From NCBI RefSeq assembly GCF_000378485.1, contig NZ_KB899967.1:620001-684000 (forward strand): 64,000 bases of DNA. Reading direction: 5' to 3'. The position numbers and the translations under genes are program-made. The stretch is from Flavobacterium rivuli WB 3.3-2 = DSM 21788. GTDB lineage: Bacteria > Bacteroidota > Bacteroidia > Flavobacteriales > Flavobacteriaceae. Under the pieces are notes generated by a model. That model did no database searches. It was not told the DNA's origin and saw only the letters and a program-made list of their open reading frames with translations. This document shows, piece after piece, positions 16,295 to 27,683 of the stretch; within the stretch, counting starts at the first letter, position 1; every line of letters starts with the position of its first letter.

Positions 16295-17689
16295 ATGAAA
16301 AACAATACTCTTTGCAAAACTTTTTTGTTTGCAATGCTTTTCTCAGCAACCTGCTTTACATCTAATGCACAGGAACTACCCAAGGTTTTTGGCAGGACCG
16401 TTAAAAGTGTAAATCCTGAAAATGGACAAATACGCTGTGCATCTGCCGAATATGAAGAATACCAGCAGGAACATAACTCTAAAAAAGACACCCGCGCGCA
16501 ATTTGAAAACTGGCTTGCAAAAAAAATACAGGAGCGCAAGGCACAACGCAGCACTGCAAATGTTGCAGAGGTAATAACAATACCTGTAGTAGTACACGTT
16601 ATACACAATGGTGATGCTTTAGGAGTTAACGAAAACATTCCTGACGGGCAGGTTCAGTCTCAAATAGAGGTACTTAACCAGGATTACAGAAGAATGGCAG
16701 GCACTAACGGATACAATTCTCTTGCTGTGGGTGCAGATGTAGAAATAGAATTTTGCCTTGCACAAACAGATCCTGATGGTAACCTTACAAATGGTATTGA
16801 CAGGATACGCAGGACATCTGCTACTTACAATAGTATTGAAATTTTTGATAGTTCTGTAAAGCCTGCTACCTCCTGGGATCCTGAACAATACATGAATATA
16901 TGGACATGTTCTTTTGGAGGCAGCAGCAGCGGCCTTTTAGGGTATGCACAATTCCCTGACTCTTCGGGCCTTGGCGGCTTAGACGAGATAGGTGGTAATG
17001 AAGGTACAGATGGCGTAGTTATAGGATACCAGTATTTTGGGTCGGAAGATATATTCCCGGAAGGTAATTATGGCTCAGATAGTAACCAGAACCGCTATGG
17101 CCGTACTGCAACACACGAAGTGGGCCACTTTCTGGGTTTAAGGCACATTTGGGGAGATAATGATGATTGCAGGGTTAACACAACAGATTCATTTAAAGAT
17201 TACTGCCCTGACACACCTGCTGCAAGCGAAGAGCATTATAACTGCCAGACTTATAATTCATGCCCTACGGCTCCCGGAAATGACATGAAAGAAAACTATA
17301 TGGATTACACTAACGACCTTTGTTTGAATATTTTTACTCAAAATCAAAAAACAAGGATACGTACCGTAATGGAAAACTCTCCCCGCAGGGCATCCCTTGT
17401 TACTTCTACAGCATGCCAGGCTCCTACAGGTGGCGTTAATAAATATAAATTACAGGGATTAAAGGTATTCCCTAACCCTGCACAAGGCGAACTTACAATA
17501 GATATACCTAACGGCGACCTGCCGGACAGTTATACTATTTACAATAGCGTAGGCCAGACTGTAAGTACTGCAAAAATAAACTCTAATGCTAACCTTACCA
17601 TTAATACCGGTAACTACAGTAACGGCGTATATTTTATTAAAGTTAATAAAGGCAGCGAGTCTAAAACACTTAAGTTTATTAAAAACTAA
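16295..17689 (+). CDS. M43B (cytophagalysin/pappalysin-like) secreted zinc metalloprotease with T9SS tail
   Basis: I place the start at 16295 (MKNNTLCKTF...), giving 464 residues with a signal peptide cleaved after SNAQ (about 26). A propeptide-like helix is followed by the M43 catalytic domain (about 90-375). The zinc site HEVGHFLGLRH lies at 274-284, a metzincin HExxHxxGxxH, and NYMDYTND downstream provides the Met-turn. Conserved Cys residues (C291, C304 region) fit pappalysin-like disulfides. The last ~70 residues (KVFPNPAQGELTI... KTLKFIKN) are a Por_Secre_tail, the type A T9SS signal. The protein should be secreted or surface-linked and degrade extracellular protein. Confidence 0.93.
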   Translation: MKNNTLCKTFLFAMLFSATCFTSNAQELPKVFGRTVKSVNPENGQIRCASAEYEEYQQEHNSKKDTRAQFENWLAKKIQERKAQRSTANVAEVITIPVVVHVIHNGDALGVNENIPDGQVQSQIEVLNQDYRRMAGTNGYNSLAVGADVEIEFCLAQTDPDGNLTNGIDRIRRTSATYNSIEIFDSSVKPATSWDPEQYMNIWTCSFGGSSSGLLGYAQFPDSSGLGGLDEIGGNEGTDGVVIGYQYFGSEDIFPEGNYGSDSNQNRYGRTATHEVGHFLGLRHIWGDNDDCRVNTTDSFKDYCPDTPAASEEHYNCQTYNSCPTAPGNDMKENYMDYTNDLCLNIFTQNQKTRIRTVMENSPRRASLVTSTACQAPTGGVNKYKLQGLKVFPNPAQGELTIDIPNGDLPDSYTIYNSVGQTVSTAKINSNANLTINTGNYSNGVYFIKVNKGSESKTLKFIKN

Positions 17690-17710
17690 ATTAGTTTTTG
17701 TCATAATTTA

Positions 17711-17748
17711 AAAAAGCGGGATTCTAATAAGATTCCCGCTTTTTTTTA
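17711..17748 (+). terminator. Intrinsic terminator of the metalloprotease gene
   Basis: AAAAAGCGGGA pairs with TCCCGCTTTTT around a 12-nt AT-rich loop, followed by a T run, 22 bp after the stop codon. Confidence 0.85.
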
Positions 17749-17772
17749 TAGAATAATACATGATAATAAAAC

Positions 17773-17806
17773 AAAAAAACCGGCAGCGAACTTAATCCCT
17801 GCCGAT
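17773..17806 (-). terminator. Intrinsic terminator of the GH97 gene
   Basis: On the minus strand CGGCAG pairs with CTGCCG across a 12-nt loop and is followed by GTTTTTTTG. It lies 24 bp after the GH97 stop. Confidence 0.75.
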
Positions 17807-17829
17807 TTCTATTTTTAAACTAAGTATAA

Positions 17830-19941
<2,112 letters not shown>

Positions 19942-20018
19942 TTATTACGTTATAGTGGCAATAAAATTACCCAATTATAGAGTATAAAAATAATGAATTA
20001 GCAATTCTGCTTTTATAC

Positions 20019-20034
20019 AACGTTTGCGTGTTGA
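20019..20034. promoter_or_regulatory. Candidate LacI-like operator upstream of GH97
   Basis: AACGTTTGCGTGTT contains the 8-mer CGTTTGCG (20021-20028), an imperfect CG...CG palindrome about 95 bp before the GH97 start. The same 8-mer lies 26 bp before the GH31 start (38342-38349). The role as an operator is inferred. Confidence 0.35.
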
Positions 20035-20113
20035 CAACTTTATTTTTTTGAAGCGAATATTTTGTGAATTGTAAAGATTTTACCTGAGCGCGAATTTCAC
20101 TAATTATTTAATC

Positions 20114-20255
20114 TTTTACCACATAGGCACATAGTTATTACAACGTTAGTTGGCATAGAATAAATTTAAACATAGATTATTGAAGCGGAGCTTCATCTAT
20201 GTAATCTATTGTAGACTTTAAAAAGCAAACTAAGCTATGTCTCTATGTGGTAAAA
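20114..20255. repeat. Inverted-repeat (MITE/REP-like) element
   Basis: The 21-bp ends 20114-20134 and 20235-20255 are inverted copies with 19 matches (CTATGTGGTAAAA at the outer edge). Inside, ACATAGAT and ATCTATGT flank a GAAGC-gga-GCTTC hairpin (about 20171-20200). No ORF is inside. The structure fits a small non-autonomous palindromic element. Its right end overlaps the 3' end of the hydrolase gene and supplies its last codons and stop. Confidence 0.75.
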
Positions 20256-21027
20256 TTTTCAAATTAGCTTTCAAAAAATCAAGTGTAAAATCTAAAAACT
20301 CTTTAGGATTTTCGGCATGCACCCAGTGCCCGGAGTTACTTATCGTTTTAAAATCTGCATTGGTAAAAACAGATTTTATAAAATCTATATCTTCATCTTT
20401 AATGTATTTTGACTTGTCGCCACGAAGAAAAAGCGTTGGCCCGTCATAGTGGCTACCCTCAGGAACTGCTTGCCCAATATTATCTATAGACGCATTAAAA
20501 GCAGCAAGGTTAAACCTGAAATCAAGCTGGCCCGGTTCTTTCCAGTACAGGTTCTTCATGAGGAACTGGCGTGTACCTGCATCTTTAATATATTCAGATA
20601 GCGTAGCCTCCACAGCAGCGCGATCCGGTTTTACTGAAAAATCTACCGCGTTAAGCGCAGCTAATTCGGTTTGATGGTGCGGTGCATAGTATTTAGGGCC
20701 TATATCTGCCACTACAAGCTTGTCCAGTTTTTCGGGATGCTGTACCGCAAAGAACATTGCAGCCTTACCTCCCATAGAGTGGCCTATAATATCTACTACG
20801 CCTAAATTATTTCCGTCAATATATTCAATAAGGTCCTGCACCATGGCATCATACGTAAAAACATCCGAATGAAAACTCTTACCATGGTTACGCATATCTA
20901 TGGCATGCACCTGGTAACCCTGTGCAGCATATTGCCCGCCAAGTGTTTTCCAGTTATCGCCCATACCCATAAAACCGTGAATTATAAGTAGTGGCTTTCC
21001 TTCCCCTTCTATTCTTGAATGCAGCAT
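20230..21027 (-). CDS. Alpha/beta hydrolase (YbfF/ABHD11-like esterase)
   Basis: This 265-residue protein has a canonical alpha/beta hydrolase fold. The oxyanion loop HGFMGMGDNW is at about 18-27, the nucleophile elbow GHSMGG at about 92-97 (Ser94), and the catalytic His lies in NSGHWVHAENP near residue 236. The acid is probably the Asp in LRGDKSKYI. The closest pattern is the YbfF/ABHD11 esterase group; the substrate is unknown. It starts 1 bp after the pdxJ stop, so the two are co-transcribed. The last eight residues (ILPHRDIA) are encoded by the inverted-repeat element at 20114-20255, so the natural C-terminus was probably replaced. Confidence 0.9.
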   Translation of the reverse strand: MLHSRIEGEGKPLLIIHGFMGMGDNWKTLGGQYAAQGYQVHAIDMRNHGKSFHSDVFTYDAMVQDLIEYIDGNNLGVVDIIGHSMGGKAAMFFAVQHPEKLDKLVVADIGPKYYAPHHQTELAALNAVDFSVKPDRAAVEATLSEYIKDAGTRQFLMKNLYWKEPGQLDFRFNLAAFNASIDNIGQAVPEGSHYDGPTLFLRGDKSKYIKDEDIDFIKSVFTNADFKTISNSGHWVHAENPKEFLDFTLDFLKANLKILPHRDIA

Positions 21028-21028
21028 A

Positions 21029-21742
21029 TTATTTTAATTTTTGCAGGTACATATTTACAACATTATCCAGCCCTAAGTACAACGCTTCGGCTATAAGCGC
21101 ATGCCCTATAGATACCTCCAGCAACCCGGGGATATTTTGTTTAAAGAACTGAATGTTATCAAGGCTAAGATCGTGCCCGGCATTAAGGCCTATATGCAGT
21201 TGCTCTGCAAGCACGGCCGCCTGTGTATACGGTTTTATACCGTCATAATTACCCAGGCCGTATTGGTGTGCAAAGGCTTCGGTGTACAGTTCTATCCTGT
21301 CGGCACCCACTTCTTTTGCCCCTTCCACCATTTTAAGGTTTGGGTCTACAAAAACTGATGTACGTATGCCGTTATTCTTAAACTCCTGTATTACTTCTGT
21401 TAAAAAGCTTTTGTGCTTTATCGTGTCCCATCCTGCATTGCTTGTTATGGCATCGTCGGCATCGGGCACCAGGGTAACCTGAGTGGGTTTTGTTTCCATT
21501 ACAAGGTCCATAAAACTTTGTATGGGGTTGCCCTCTATATTATATTCGGTGTACACAACAGGCACAAGGTTGCGGGCATCCTGATACCTTATATGCCTTT
21601 CGTCCGGGCGTGGGTGTATGGTAACGCCCTGCGCCCCAAATTTTTGAACATCTGCTGCCACCTTTAGCAGGTTAGGCACATCGCCTCCTCTTGAATTTCT
21701 TAAAGTGGCTATTTTATTTATATTTACGCTTAGCTTGGCCAT
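21029..21742 (-). CDS. pdxJ: Pyridoxine 5'-phosphate synthase
   Basis: This 237-residue enzyme condenses 1-deoxy-D-xylulose 5-phosphate with 3-amino-1-hydroxyacetone phosphate to form pyridoxine 5'-phosphate in DXP-dependent vitamin B6 synthesis. The TIM-barrel signatures are clear: LSVNINKIATLRNSRGG at the start, GVTIHPRPDERHIRYQD (about 36-52), TLVPD, SVFVDP, RIELYTE, LNAGHDLSLDN and VSIGHALIAEAL. Length is typical. It is the first gene of a two-gene unit with the alpha/beta hydrolase and diverges from the CBS gene, with 100 bp between starts. Confidence 0.96.
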   Translation of the reverse strand: MAKLSVNINKIATLRNSRGGDVPNLLKVAADVQKFGAQGVTIHPRPDERHIRYQDARNLVPVVYTEYNIEGNPIQSFMDLVMETKPTQVTLVPDADDAITSNAGWDTIKHKSFLTEVIQEFKNNGIRTSVFVDPNLKMVEGAKEVGADRIELYTEAFAHQYGLGNYDGIKPYTQAAVLAEQLHIGLNAGHDLSLDNIQFFKQNIPGLLEVSIGHALIAEALYLGLDNVVNMYLQKLK

Positions 21743-21842
21743 ATTGTTTGCAAAATGTTATTTCAATCACAAAAATACAAAGTAAATAAAGGGTAGTCTC
21801 CTTATTTTTGATTATTTTGCATAATATTTAGTTGCATCCCCC

Positions 21843-22502
21843 ATGACAGAAATTACAGACTTTTTAAATACTAATATTAAGGCACTGAGGACCACCGACT
21901 CTGTTGCCGATGCTCAGGACCTTTTTGCCGAGTACCCTTTTTCTCATTTTCCGGTGCTGGAAGATGGTGTTTACATAGGCTGTGCCGATGCCGAGGATAC
22001 CGAACTGATGGATATAGAAAAAACCATAGGCGATATGCGTTACAGCTTCGACAGGTTTTTTGTGCGCGACACAACTATATGGCTTGATGTTTTAGAGGTT
22101 TTTGCTAAGAACGAAACTAATTTAGTTCCCGTGCTTAGCGACGAAAACAAGTATTTGGGCTATTATGAAATTACCGATATTATTAAGTTTTTTGACCAGA
22201 CTCCTTTTCTTAAAGAGCAGGGCGGTATACTGGTTGTAGAGAAAGGCGCTCTGGAATACAGCATGAGCGAAGTTGCACAGATTGTAGAGAGTAATAACGG
22301 CAGGCTGTTGGGCCTTTTTATATCTGAAGCCAGCATGCATAAAGTGCAGATAACCGTAAAAATAAGCATGGGCGGGCTAAGCGAAATCATCCAGACGTTT
22401 AGGCGCTACAACTACGACATTATAACAGAGCATCAGGAAGATGCCTACATGAATACGCTTAAAGACCGATCTGATTATCTTGATAAATACCTCAATATCT
22501 AA
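21843..22502 (+). CDS. CBS domain protein (Bacteroidota nadK-linked)
   Basis: This 219-residue protein has two CBS motifs (about 1-60 and 68-118), with FSHFPVLEDGVYIGCA and NLVPVLSDENKYLGYYE. A C-terminal ACT-like part follows (about 128-200), with VQITVKISMGGLSEIIQTFRRYNYDII. CBS pairs usually bind adenosyl ligands, but no enzyme domain is attached here. It is 5 bp upstream of nadK and forms the start of the envelope cluster. A regulatory link to NAD(P) metabolism is suggested only by position. Confidence 0.88.
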   Translation: MTEITDFLNTNIKALRTTDSVADAQDLFAEYPFSHFPVLEDGVYIGCADAEDTELMDIEKTIGDMRYSFDRFFVRDTTIWLDVLEVFAKNETNLVPVLSDENKYLGYYEITDIIKFFDQTPFLKEQGGILVVEKGALEYSMSEVAQIVESNNGRLLGLFISEASMHKVQITVKISMGGLSEIIQTFRRYNYDIITEHQEDAYMNTLKDRSDYLDKYLNI

Positions 22503-22507
22503 CAAAC

Positions 22508-23392
22508 ATGAAAATTGCTGTTTACGGCCAATATTACAAAGATAATACAGACGATATTATAGAAAAGCTGTTGCGCGTTTTTGACAGCTATAACCCTGAA
22601 ATTGTTTTTGAAAGTAATTTTTACAACGTACTAAACGAAAAAGGCCTGCTCGACAAGCCTTTTAGTGTTTTTACAGGGCACGAAGAACTGGATGAGGGTT
22701 ACAGCATGTTTATAAGCATAGGCGGAGACGGCACTATGCTGCGTGCCGCCACGCTGGTGCGCAATAAAAACATTCCTATTATAGGTATTAATGCAGGCCG
22801 CCTTGGTTTTCTTGCCACTATACAGGAGGAAAATATAGAAACACTGCTGCCGCTTATTTTTGAAAATAATTACAAAATATCTCCGCGAACCTTGCTTACC
22901 ATAGATTATGAAGGCAAAGACCCGGAAATGCATGACTTAGATTATGCCCTTAACGAGGTAACCGTAAGCCGCAAAGACACCACCTCGATGATTACCATAG
23001 AAACCCGCCTTAATGGCGAATATTTAAACTCTTACTGGGCAGACGGGCTTATAATATCTACCCCTACCGGCTCTACAGGATACTCTCTTAGCTGTGGCGG
23101 CCCGGTGCTTATGCCCGATGTAAACAGCCTGGTTATAACTCCCATAGCCCCACACAACCTTAATGCCCGCCCACTGGTTATACCCGATGATACCGAGATA
23201 GAACTACGCGTAAGCAGCCGCGAAGAGCAACACCTTATATCGCTCGATTCGCGCATAGTATCTGTAGCGGTAGAAACGGTACTGCGCATTAAAAAAGGTG
23301 GCTTTAAAATAAACCTGGTAGAATTTCCGCAGGAAAAATTCCTGGTTACCCTTCGTAAAAAGCTTTTATGGGGTGAAGATAAACGAAATTAA
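22508..23392 (+). CDS. nadK: NAD kinase
   Basis: This 294-residue enzyme phosphorylates NAD+ to NADP+. The family motifs are present: GGDGTMLRAA (about 73-82, catalytic Asp75), NAGRLGFLA (about 96-104), the NEV tract with NEVTVSRKDT, and the glycine-rich DGLIISTPTGSTGYSLSCGGPV (about 178-199). Length is normal. It is the second gene of the cluster CBS - nadK - DUF6089 - uppS - bamA, a common order in Flavobacteria. Confidence 0.97.
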   Translation: MKIAVYGQYYKDNTDDIIEKLLRVFDSYNPEIVFESNFYNVLNEKGLLDKPFSVFTGHEELDEGYSMFISIGGDGTMLRAATLVRNKNIPIIGINAGRLGFLATIQEENIETLLPLIFENNYKISPRTLLTIDYEGKDPEMHDLDYALNEVTVSRKDTTSMITIETRLNGEYLNSYWADGLIISTPTGSTGYSLSCGGPVLMPDVNSLVITPIAPHNLNARPLVIPDDTEIELRVSSREEQHLISLDSRIVSVAVETVLRIKKGGFKINLVEFPQEKFLVTLRKKLLWGEDKRN

Positions 23393-23524
23393 TTTTACCA
23401 TTTTTCCCTCTGCCTGCATACTACATTTAAACTTCTTCCGTTTTCAAGTCTATATATTTTGCATTTGTGCAATTTATAGCCGGTAAAATGTCTAATTGTA
23501 AGGCAATTTAGAAATCTATATTGC

Positions 23525-23532
23525 TATATTTG
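23525..23532 (+). promoter_or_regulatory. Promoter -7 element before the DUF6089 gene
   Basis: TATATTTG matches TAnnTTTG 18 bp before the ATG at 23550. No TTG at the expected spacing is seen, so it is a partial match. It suggests an internal promoter for DUF6089 - uppS - bamA. Confidence 0.5.
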
Positions 23533-23549
23533 CAGCCAATTTTCGTTTA

Positions 23550-24236
23550 ATGAAGCGTATATTCCTTGTTTTACTATTAATAGCAACGTCTTTTATGGCT
23601 GATGCCCAGATAAATGAGCTGGGTATTTTTGCCGGTGGGGCTAACTATGTGGGCGATGTGGGTTCTACAAACTACATTGCCCCTAAAGACCTTGCACTGG
23701 GAGTGCTGTATAAATGGAACCGCAGCCCGCGCCATTCCTGGAGGGCTTCGTTTACGTATGCCCGCATAAGCGGAGACGATGCCGACTCTAATGTTGAGGG
23801 TCGTAAGCAGCGCGACAATAAATTTAAAAATACTGTAAAAGAATTTTCTGCCGGTATGGAGTTTAATTTTTTCGATTTTAACCTTCACGAGTCAGGATTT
23901 AAGGTTACACCGTATATTTACAGCGGCCTTAGCTACTTTTGGTATGATGAAAAATACATAGACAATAACCGCGAAGCCACAGATTATGATAATGGCAGCA
24001 GCCTTGCCATACCCATGACAGTAGGTGTTAAGGCACATATAGCCCAGGACTTAGTGTTAGGGTTTGAGGTAGGCGCTCGTTACACATTTACAGATAACCT
24101 TGATGCCAGCAACCCGAGCGACAACGCTTATGCAGGCAGGCGTTTTGGTAATCTTGACAGTAATGACTGGTATGTATTTACCGGTTTTACCTTAACATAT
24201 ACCTTTACTAATAAACCTTGTTACTGTTCGCAATAA
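23550..24236 (+). CDS. DUF6089 outer-membrane beta-barrel protein
   Basis: This 228-residue protein has a signal peptide cleaved after ADAQ (about residue 20). The mature part consists of amphipathic strands ending in aromatic residues, with ELGIFAGGANYVGDVGSTNYI at the start, an HSWRASFTYARISGDDADS segment, and a YVFTGFTLTYTFTNKPCYCSQ end. This matches the DUF6089 family found before uppS in Bacteroidota. It is predicted to be an 8-stranded outer-membrane barrel. Function is unknown. It lies 3 bp from uppS and in the same unit as bamA. Confidence 0.88.
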   Translation: MKRIFLVLLLIATSFMADAQINELGIFAGGANYVGDVGSTNYIAPKDLALGVLYKWNRSPRHSWRASFTYARISGDDADSNVEGRKQRDNKFKNTVKEFSAGMEFNFFDFNLHESGFKVTPYIYSGLSYFWYDEKYIDNNREATDYDNGSSLAIPMTVGVKAHIAQDLVLGFEVGARYTFTDNLDASNPSDNAYAGRRFGNLDSNDWYVFTGFTLTYTFTNKPCYCSQ

Positions 24237-24239
24237 TTT

Positions 24240-24980
24240 ATGGATATAACAACTACTATAAATACCGATAACCTGCCAAGACACCTGGCTATAATTATGG
24301 ACGGCAATGGCCGATGGGCCAAGCAGCAGGGTATGCTACGTGCTTTTGGGCACGAAAACGGTGTTAAATCAGTAAGGGTTACTGTAGAGGCATGCGCAAA
24401 ACTGGGCATTGGGTACCTTACCCTTTATGCTTTTTCTACAGAAAACTGGAACAGGCCCAAGCTGGAGGTAGATGCATTAATGAGCATCCTCATGAATTCC
24501 CTTAAAAAGGAAATTCCTACCATGCAAAAAAATAACATAAGGCTTAATGCCATAGGCAACACGGCATTGCTGCCCGACAGGGCCCGCAAGCAGTTGCTGG
24601 ATGTTATAGAACAAACCAAAACCAATACCGGAATGACCCTTACCCTGGCATTAAGCTACGGTAGCCGGGAAGAAATAATCGCTGCAATAAAACAAATTAG
24701 CGAGAAAGTAAAAAACAACCAATTAAACGTAGCTGATATCAGCGAGTCTTTAGTTACAAGCCACTTATATACCCACGACCTGCCCGATGCCGACCTTGTA
24801 ATACGCACAAGCGGTGAGCATCGTATAAGTAACTTCCTGCTATGGCAGGCAGCTTATGCAGAGTTGTACTTTACAGATGTTTTGTGGCCGGACTTTAGAG
24901 AAAAAGACCTGCATGATGCAATTATCAACTACCAAAAAAGAGAACGTAGATTTGGAAAAACCAGTGAACAAATTAAATAA
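24240..24980 (+). CDS. uppS: Isoprenyl transferase (undecaprenyl diphosphate synthase)
   Basis: This 246-residue cis-prenyltransferase condenses isopentenyl diphosphate with farnesyl diphosphate to make the C55 carrier lipid for peptidoglycan and O-antigen. Motifs: HLAIIMDGNGRWAKQQG with the catalytic Asp (about residue 22), GHENGVKSVR, LTLYAFSTENWNRP, and DLVIRTSGEHRISNFLLWQAAYAELYF near residues 181-208. The conserved ending DFREKDL is also present. It is followed by bamA after 7 bp. Confidence 0.96.
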   Translation: MDITTTINTDNLPRHLAIIMDGNGRWAKQQGMLRAFGHENGVKSVRVTVEACAKLGIGYLTLYAFSTENWNRPKLEVDALMSILMNSLKKEIPTMQKNNIRLNAIGNTALLPDRARKQLLDVIEQTKTNTGMTLTLALSYGSREEIIAAIKQISEKVKNNQLNVADISESLVTSHLYTHDLPDADLVIRTSGEHRISNFLLWQAAYAELYFTDVLWPDFREKDLHDAIINYQKRERRFGKTSEQIK

Positions 24981-24987
24981 CACAAAG

Positions 24988-27645
24988 ATGCTTTATAAGA
25001 GCATTGTATTGCTTTTTGGCCTTTTTATTACTACTGGTGCTTTGGCACAAAATGGTAGCAGGCTTGAGTCCGGCTCTTATGTTTTAGCAGAAATATCCGT
25101 AACAGGAAAAATGAGCTATAACGAGCAAACCGTTATACAATTTACCGGGCTTGAAAAAGGCCAGGCTATAAATGTACCCGGCGAAGAAATAAGTGCTGCC
25201 ATAAAAAAGCTATGGAGACTGGGTCTTTTTAGCGACGTAAACTTTTATGTAAATGAAATTAAAGGTGATAGTATTTACCTGGAGCTTGCCATTAATGAGC
25301 TGCCAAAGCTTAGCGATGTAAAACTGCAGGGTGTTAAAAAAGGTAAAAGCGAAAGCCTTATAAAAGATACAGGCCTTACAAAAGGCAAAATTGTAAACGA
25401 AAACCTGCTTACAACTACTAAAAACTATATAGAAAACAAATACAAAAAAGATGGTTTTTATAATACTAAAGTAGCTATAAACGTAGTACCGGATAGTACT
25501 AACACTGTGAAAATGGTTGTTAATATAGATAAAGGTAAAAAAGTAAGGATAAGTTCGATAAACTTTACAGGCAATCAGCAAATATCGTCGGGCAAGCTTA
25601 AAAAAGCCATGAAAGATACTAAGGTTAAGGCATTCCCTAACCCGTTGCGCATCTTTAAACCGTCTAAATTTATTGCAGATAAGTATAAGGAAGACCTTGG
25701 TAAAGTAATAGATAAGTTTAAAGAAAAAGGATATCGCGATGCCCGTGTTATTGAAGATACTGTTGTATACAACCCTAAAAAAAATACGGTAGCCATAGAC
25801 ATTAAGGTAGAAGAAGGCCACAAATATTATTTTGGCGATATAAAATACATTGGTAATACCGTTTACACCAACCAGCAGCTTAACCTTATACTTGGTATTA
25901 AAAAAGGTGAGGTTTATAACGGTGTAATGCTACAAAAAAGGATTGCCGACCCTTCTAAGCCTGATGGTGAAGACTTGACTAACCTATATCAAAATAATGG
26001 TTACCTGTTCTCTAACATTAATGCCGTAGAGGTAAAAACAGCGAATGACACAATTGATTTTGAAATTCGTGTTGTAGAAGGCCCTATTGCTTATTTCAAC
26101 AAAATATCTGTAGTAGGTAATGATAAAACTAACGACCGTGTTATTTACCGTGAGTTAAGAACAAGGCCGGGACAAAAATGGAATAAAGAAGATGTTGTAG
26201 GTACCATTCGCGAGCTTGGTGCATTAGGCTTCTTTGATGCTGAGGCTATTCGCCCGGATGTTAAAAATGCAGATCCTGCATCGGGTACCGTGGATGTAGA
26301 GTGGCATGTGGCAGAGAAAGGATCGAGCCAGATAGAACTACAGGGTGGTTATGGCGGTGGTGGCTTTATAGGTACGCTGGGGCTTTCTTTCAACAACTTC
26401 TCTACAAGAAACATGTTTAAGAAAAGCGCCTATACCCCACTACCTATGGGAGATGGCCAAAAACTGGCACTACGCCTTCAGGGTAGTACCTATTTCCAGA
26501 CCTACAGCCTCTCTTTTACAGAGCCTTGGTTTGGCGGCAGGAAACCCATCCAGATGTTTACGTCATTGTCTCAAAGTAAGCAATTTTCTTACAACTACTC
26601 GAGCAGGGATGTAGACAGGAACAAAAGTTTTACGATATCATCTATAACCGTAGGGGTATCTAAGAGGTTAAGCGACCCGGATTATTACATGAGGTTATCG
26701 CATTCACTTACATTTCAGTACTACGACTTAAATAATTATAACGTAGGATTGTTTACCTTTGGTAATGGTGTATCTAAAAACCTTGCCTATACATTAGAGC
26801 TTACAAGGGACAACAGGGGCCGAAACCCTATTTACCCTACCTACGGTTCGTTATTTAGTGCAAGTTTCAGGACAACATTCCCTTACTCGTTTGTAAACGG
26901 TATAAATTATGAAGCAATTAAAAATGAGCAGGCTTACAAGTTAAGCAACGAAACCGGAGCTCCTATTACAGGAACTAATGGCGAGTCTATCTCTACAGGA
27001 GAATATATTGATGCTAACGGTAATGGTGTAGGCAACAATTTTGAAGCAGCCGCACTAAACCAGTCTAAATATGACCAGAAAAGGTTTAACTGGCTGGAGT
27101 ACTGGAAAGCTAAGTTTAAAGGAGACTGGTATACAAAACTTGCAGGGCAGCCACAACACGAGCTTGTATTGCGCTCACTGGCAGAGTTTGGTTTTATGGG
27201 TGCTTATAATAACGCAAGGGGCCTTGTACCATTCGAACGATTTTATGTGGGTGGAGACGGTATGGCTAACTACGCGCTCGATGGCCGTGAGGTTATTCAG
27301 TTAAGGGGTTACCCTAACCAGTCGTTAAGCCCGGTAGATGCAAACGGAACACAAATTGGGGCAACAATTTATAACAAATTTTCGTTAGAGTTGCGTTACC
27401 CTATTACATTAAAACCGCAGGCATCTATATTTGCACTAACGTTCCTGGAGGCAGGATCATCTTACGATGGGTTTAAAAATTACAATCCATTCCAGCTTAA
27501 GCGCTCGGCGGGCTTTGGCCTTAGGGTGTTCATGCCGGCCTTTGGTTTGCTTGGTATAGATTTTGGTTATGGCTTTGATCCGCTTCCCGGGTATCAGCAA
27601 AAAAATGGCTGGGAAACACATTTTATCATAGGCCAGCAGTTTTAA
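24988..27645 (+). CDS. bamA: Outer-membrane protein assembly factor BamA
   Basis: I place the start at 24988 (MLYKSIVLLFGLFITTGALAQ), giving 885 residues. An upstream in-frame ATG lies inside uppS and is unlikely. After the signal peptide come five POTRA repeats (about 30-430). The barrel follows from about 445 to the C-terminus, with the Omp85 signature near the end (GFGLRVFMPAFGLLGIDFGYGFD) and a final aromatic residue (FIIGQQF). An inserted loop rich in Asn and Gly is at about 640-680. BamA folds and inserts outer-membrane beta-barrel proteins. The two downstream OmpH/Skp genes are its expected periplasmic partners. Confidence 0.96.
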   Translation: MLYKSIVLLFGLFITTGALAQNGSRLESGSYVLAEISVTGKMSYNEQTVIQFTGLEKGQAINVPGEEISAAIKKLWRLGLFSDVNFYVNEIKGDSIYLELAINELPKLSDVKLQGVKKGKSESLIKDTGLTKGKIVNENLLTTTKNYIENKYKKDGFYNTKVAINVVPDSTNTVKMVVNIDKGKKVRISSINFTGNQQISSGKLKKAMKDTKVKAFPNPLRIFKPSKFIADKYKEDLGKVIDKFKEKGYRDARVIEDTVVYNPKKNTVAIDIKVEEGHKYYFGDIKYIGNTVYTNQQLNLILGIKKGEVYNGVMLQKRIADPSKPDGEDLTNLYQNNGYLFSNINAVEVKTANDTIDFEIRVVEGPIAYFNKISVVGNDKTNDRVIYRELRTRPGQKWNKEDVVGTIRELGALGFFDAEAIRPDVKNADPASGTVDVEWHVAEKGSSQIELQGGYGGGGFIGTLGLSFNNFSTRNMFKKSAYTPLPMGDGQKLALRLQGSTYFQTYSLSFTEPWFGGRKPIQMFTSLSQSKQFSYNYSSRDVDRNKSFTISSITVGVSKRLSDPDYYMRLSHSLTFQYYDLNNYNVGLFTFGNGVSKNLAYTLELTRDNRGRNPIYPTYGSLFSASFRTTFPYSFVNGINYEAIKNEQAYKLSNETGAPITGTNGESISTGEYIDANGNGVGNNFEAAALNQSKYDQKRFNWLEYWKAKFKGDWYTKLAGQPQHELVLRSLAEFGFMGAYNNARGLVPFERFYVGGDGMANYALDGREVIQLRGYPNQSLSPVDANGTQIGATIYNKFSLELRYPITLKPQASIFALTFLEAGSSYDGFKNYNPFQLKRSAGFGLRVFMPAFGLLGIDFGYGFDPLPGYQQKNGWETHFIIGQQF

Positions 27646-27683
27646 AAAATTTGGCATGATATTTTCTAATACGTAAAATAGTT

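Noticed and set aside
24856..24987. Earlier start for BamA inside uppS
   Set aside because: The extra 44 residues are an off-frame reading of uppS; the signal peptide begins at 24988.
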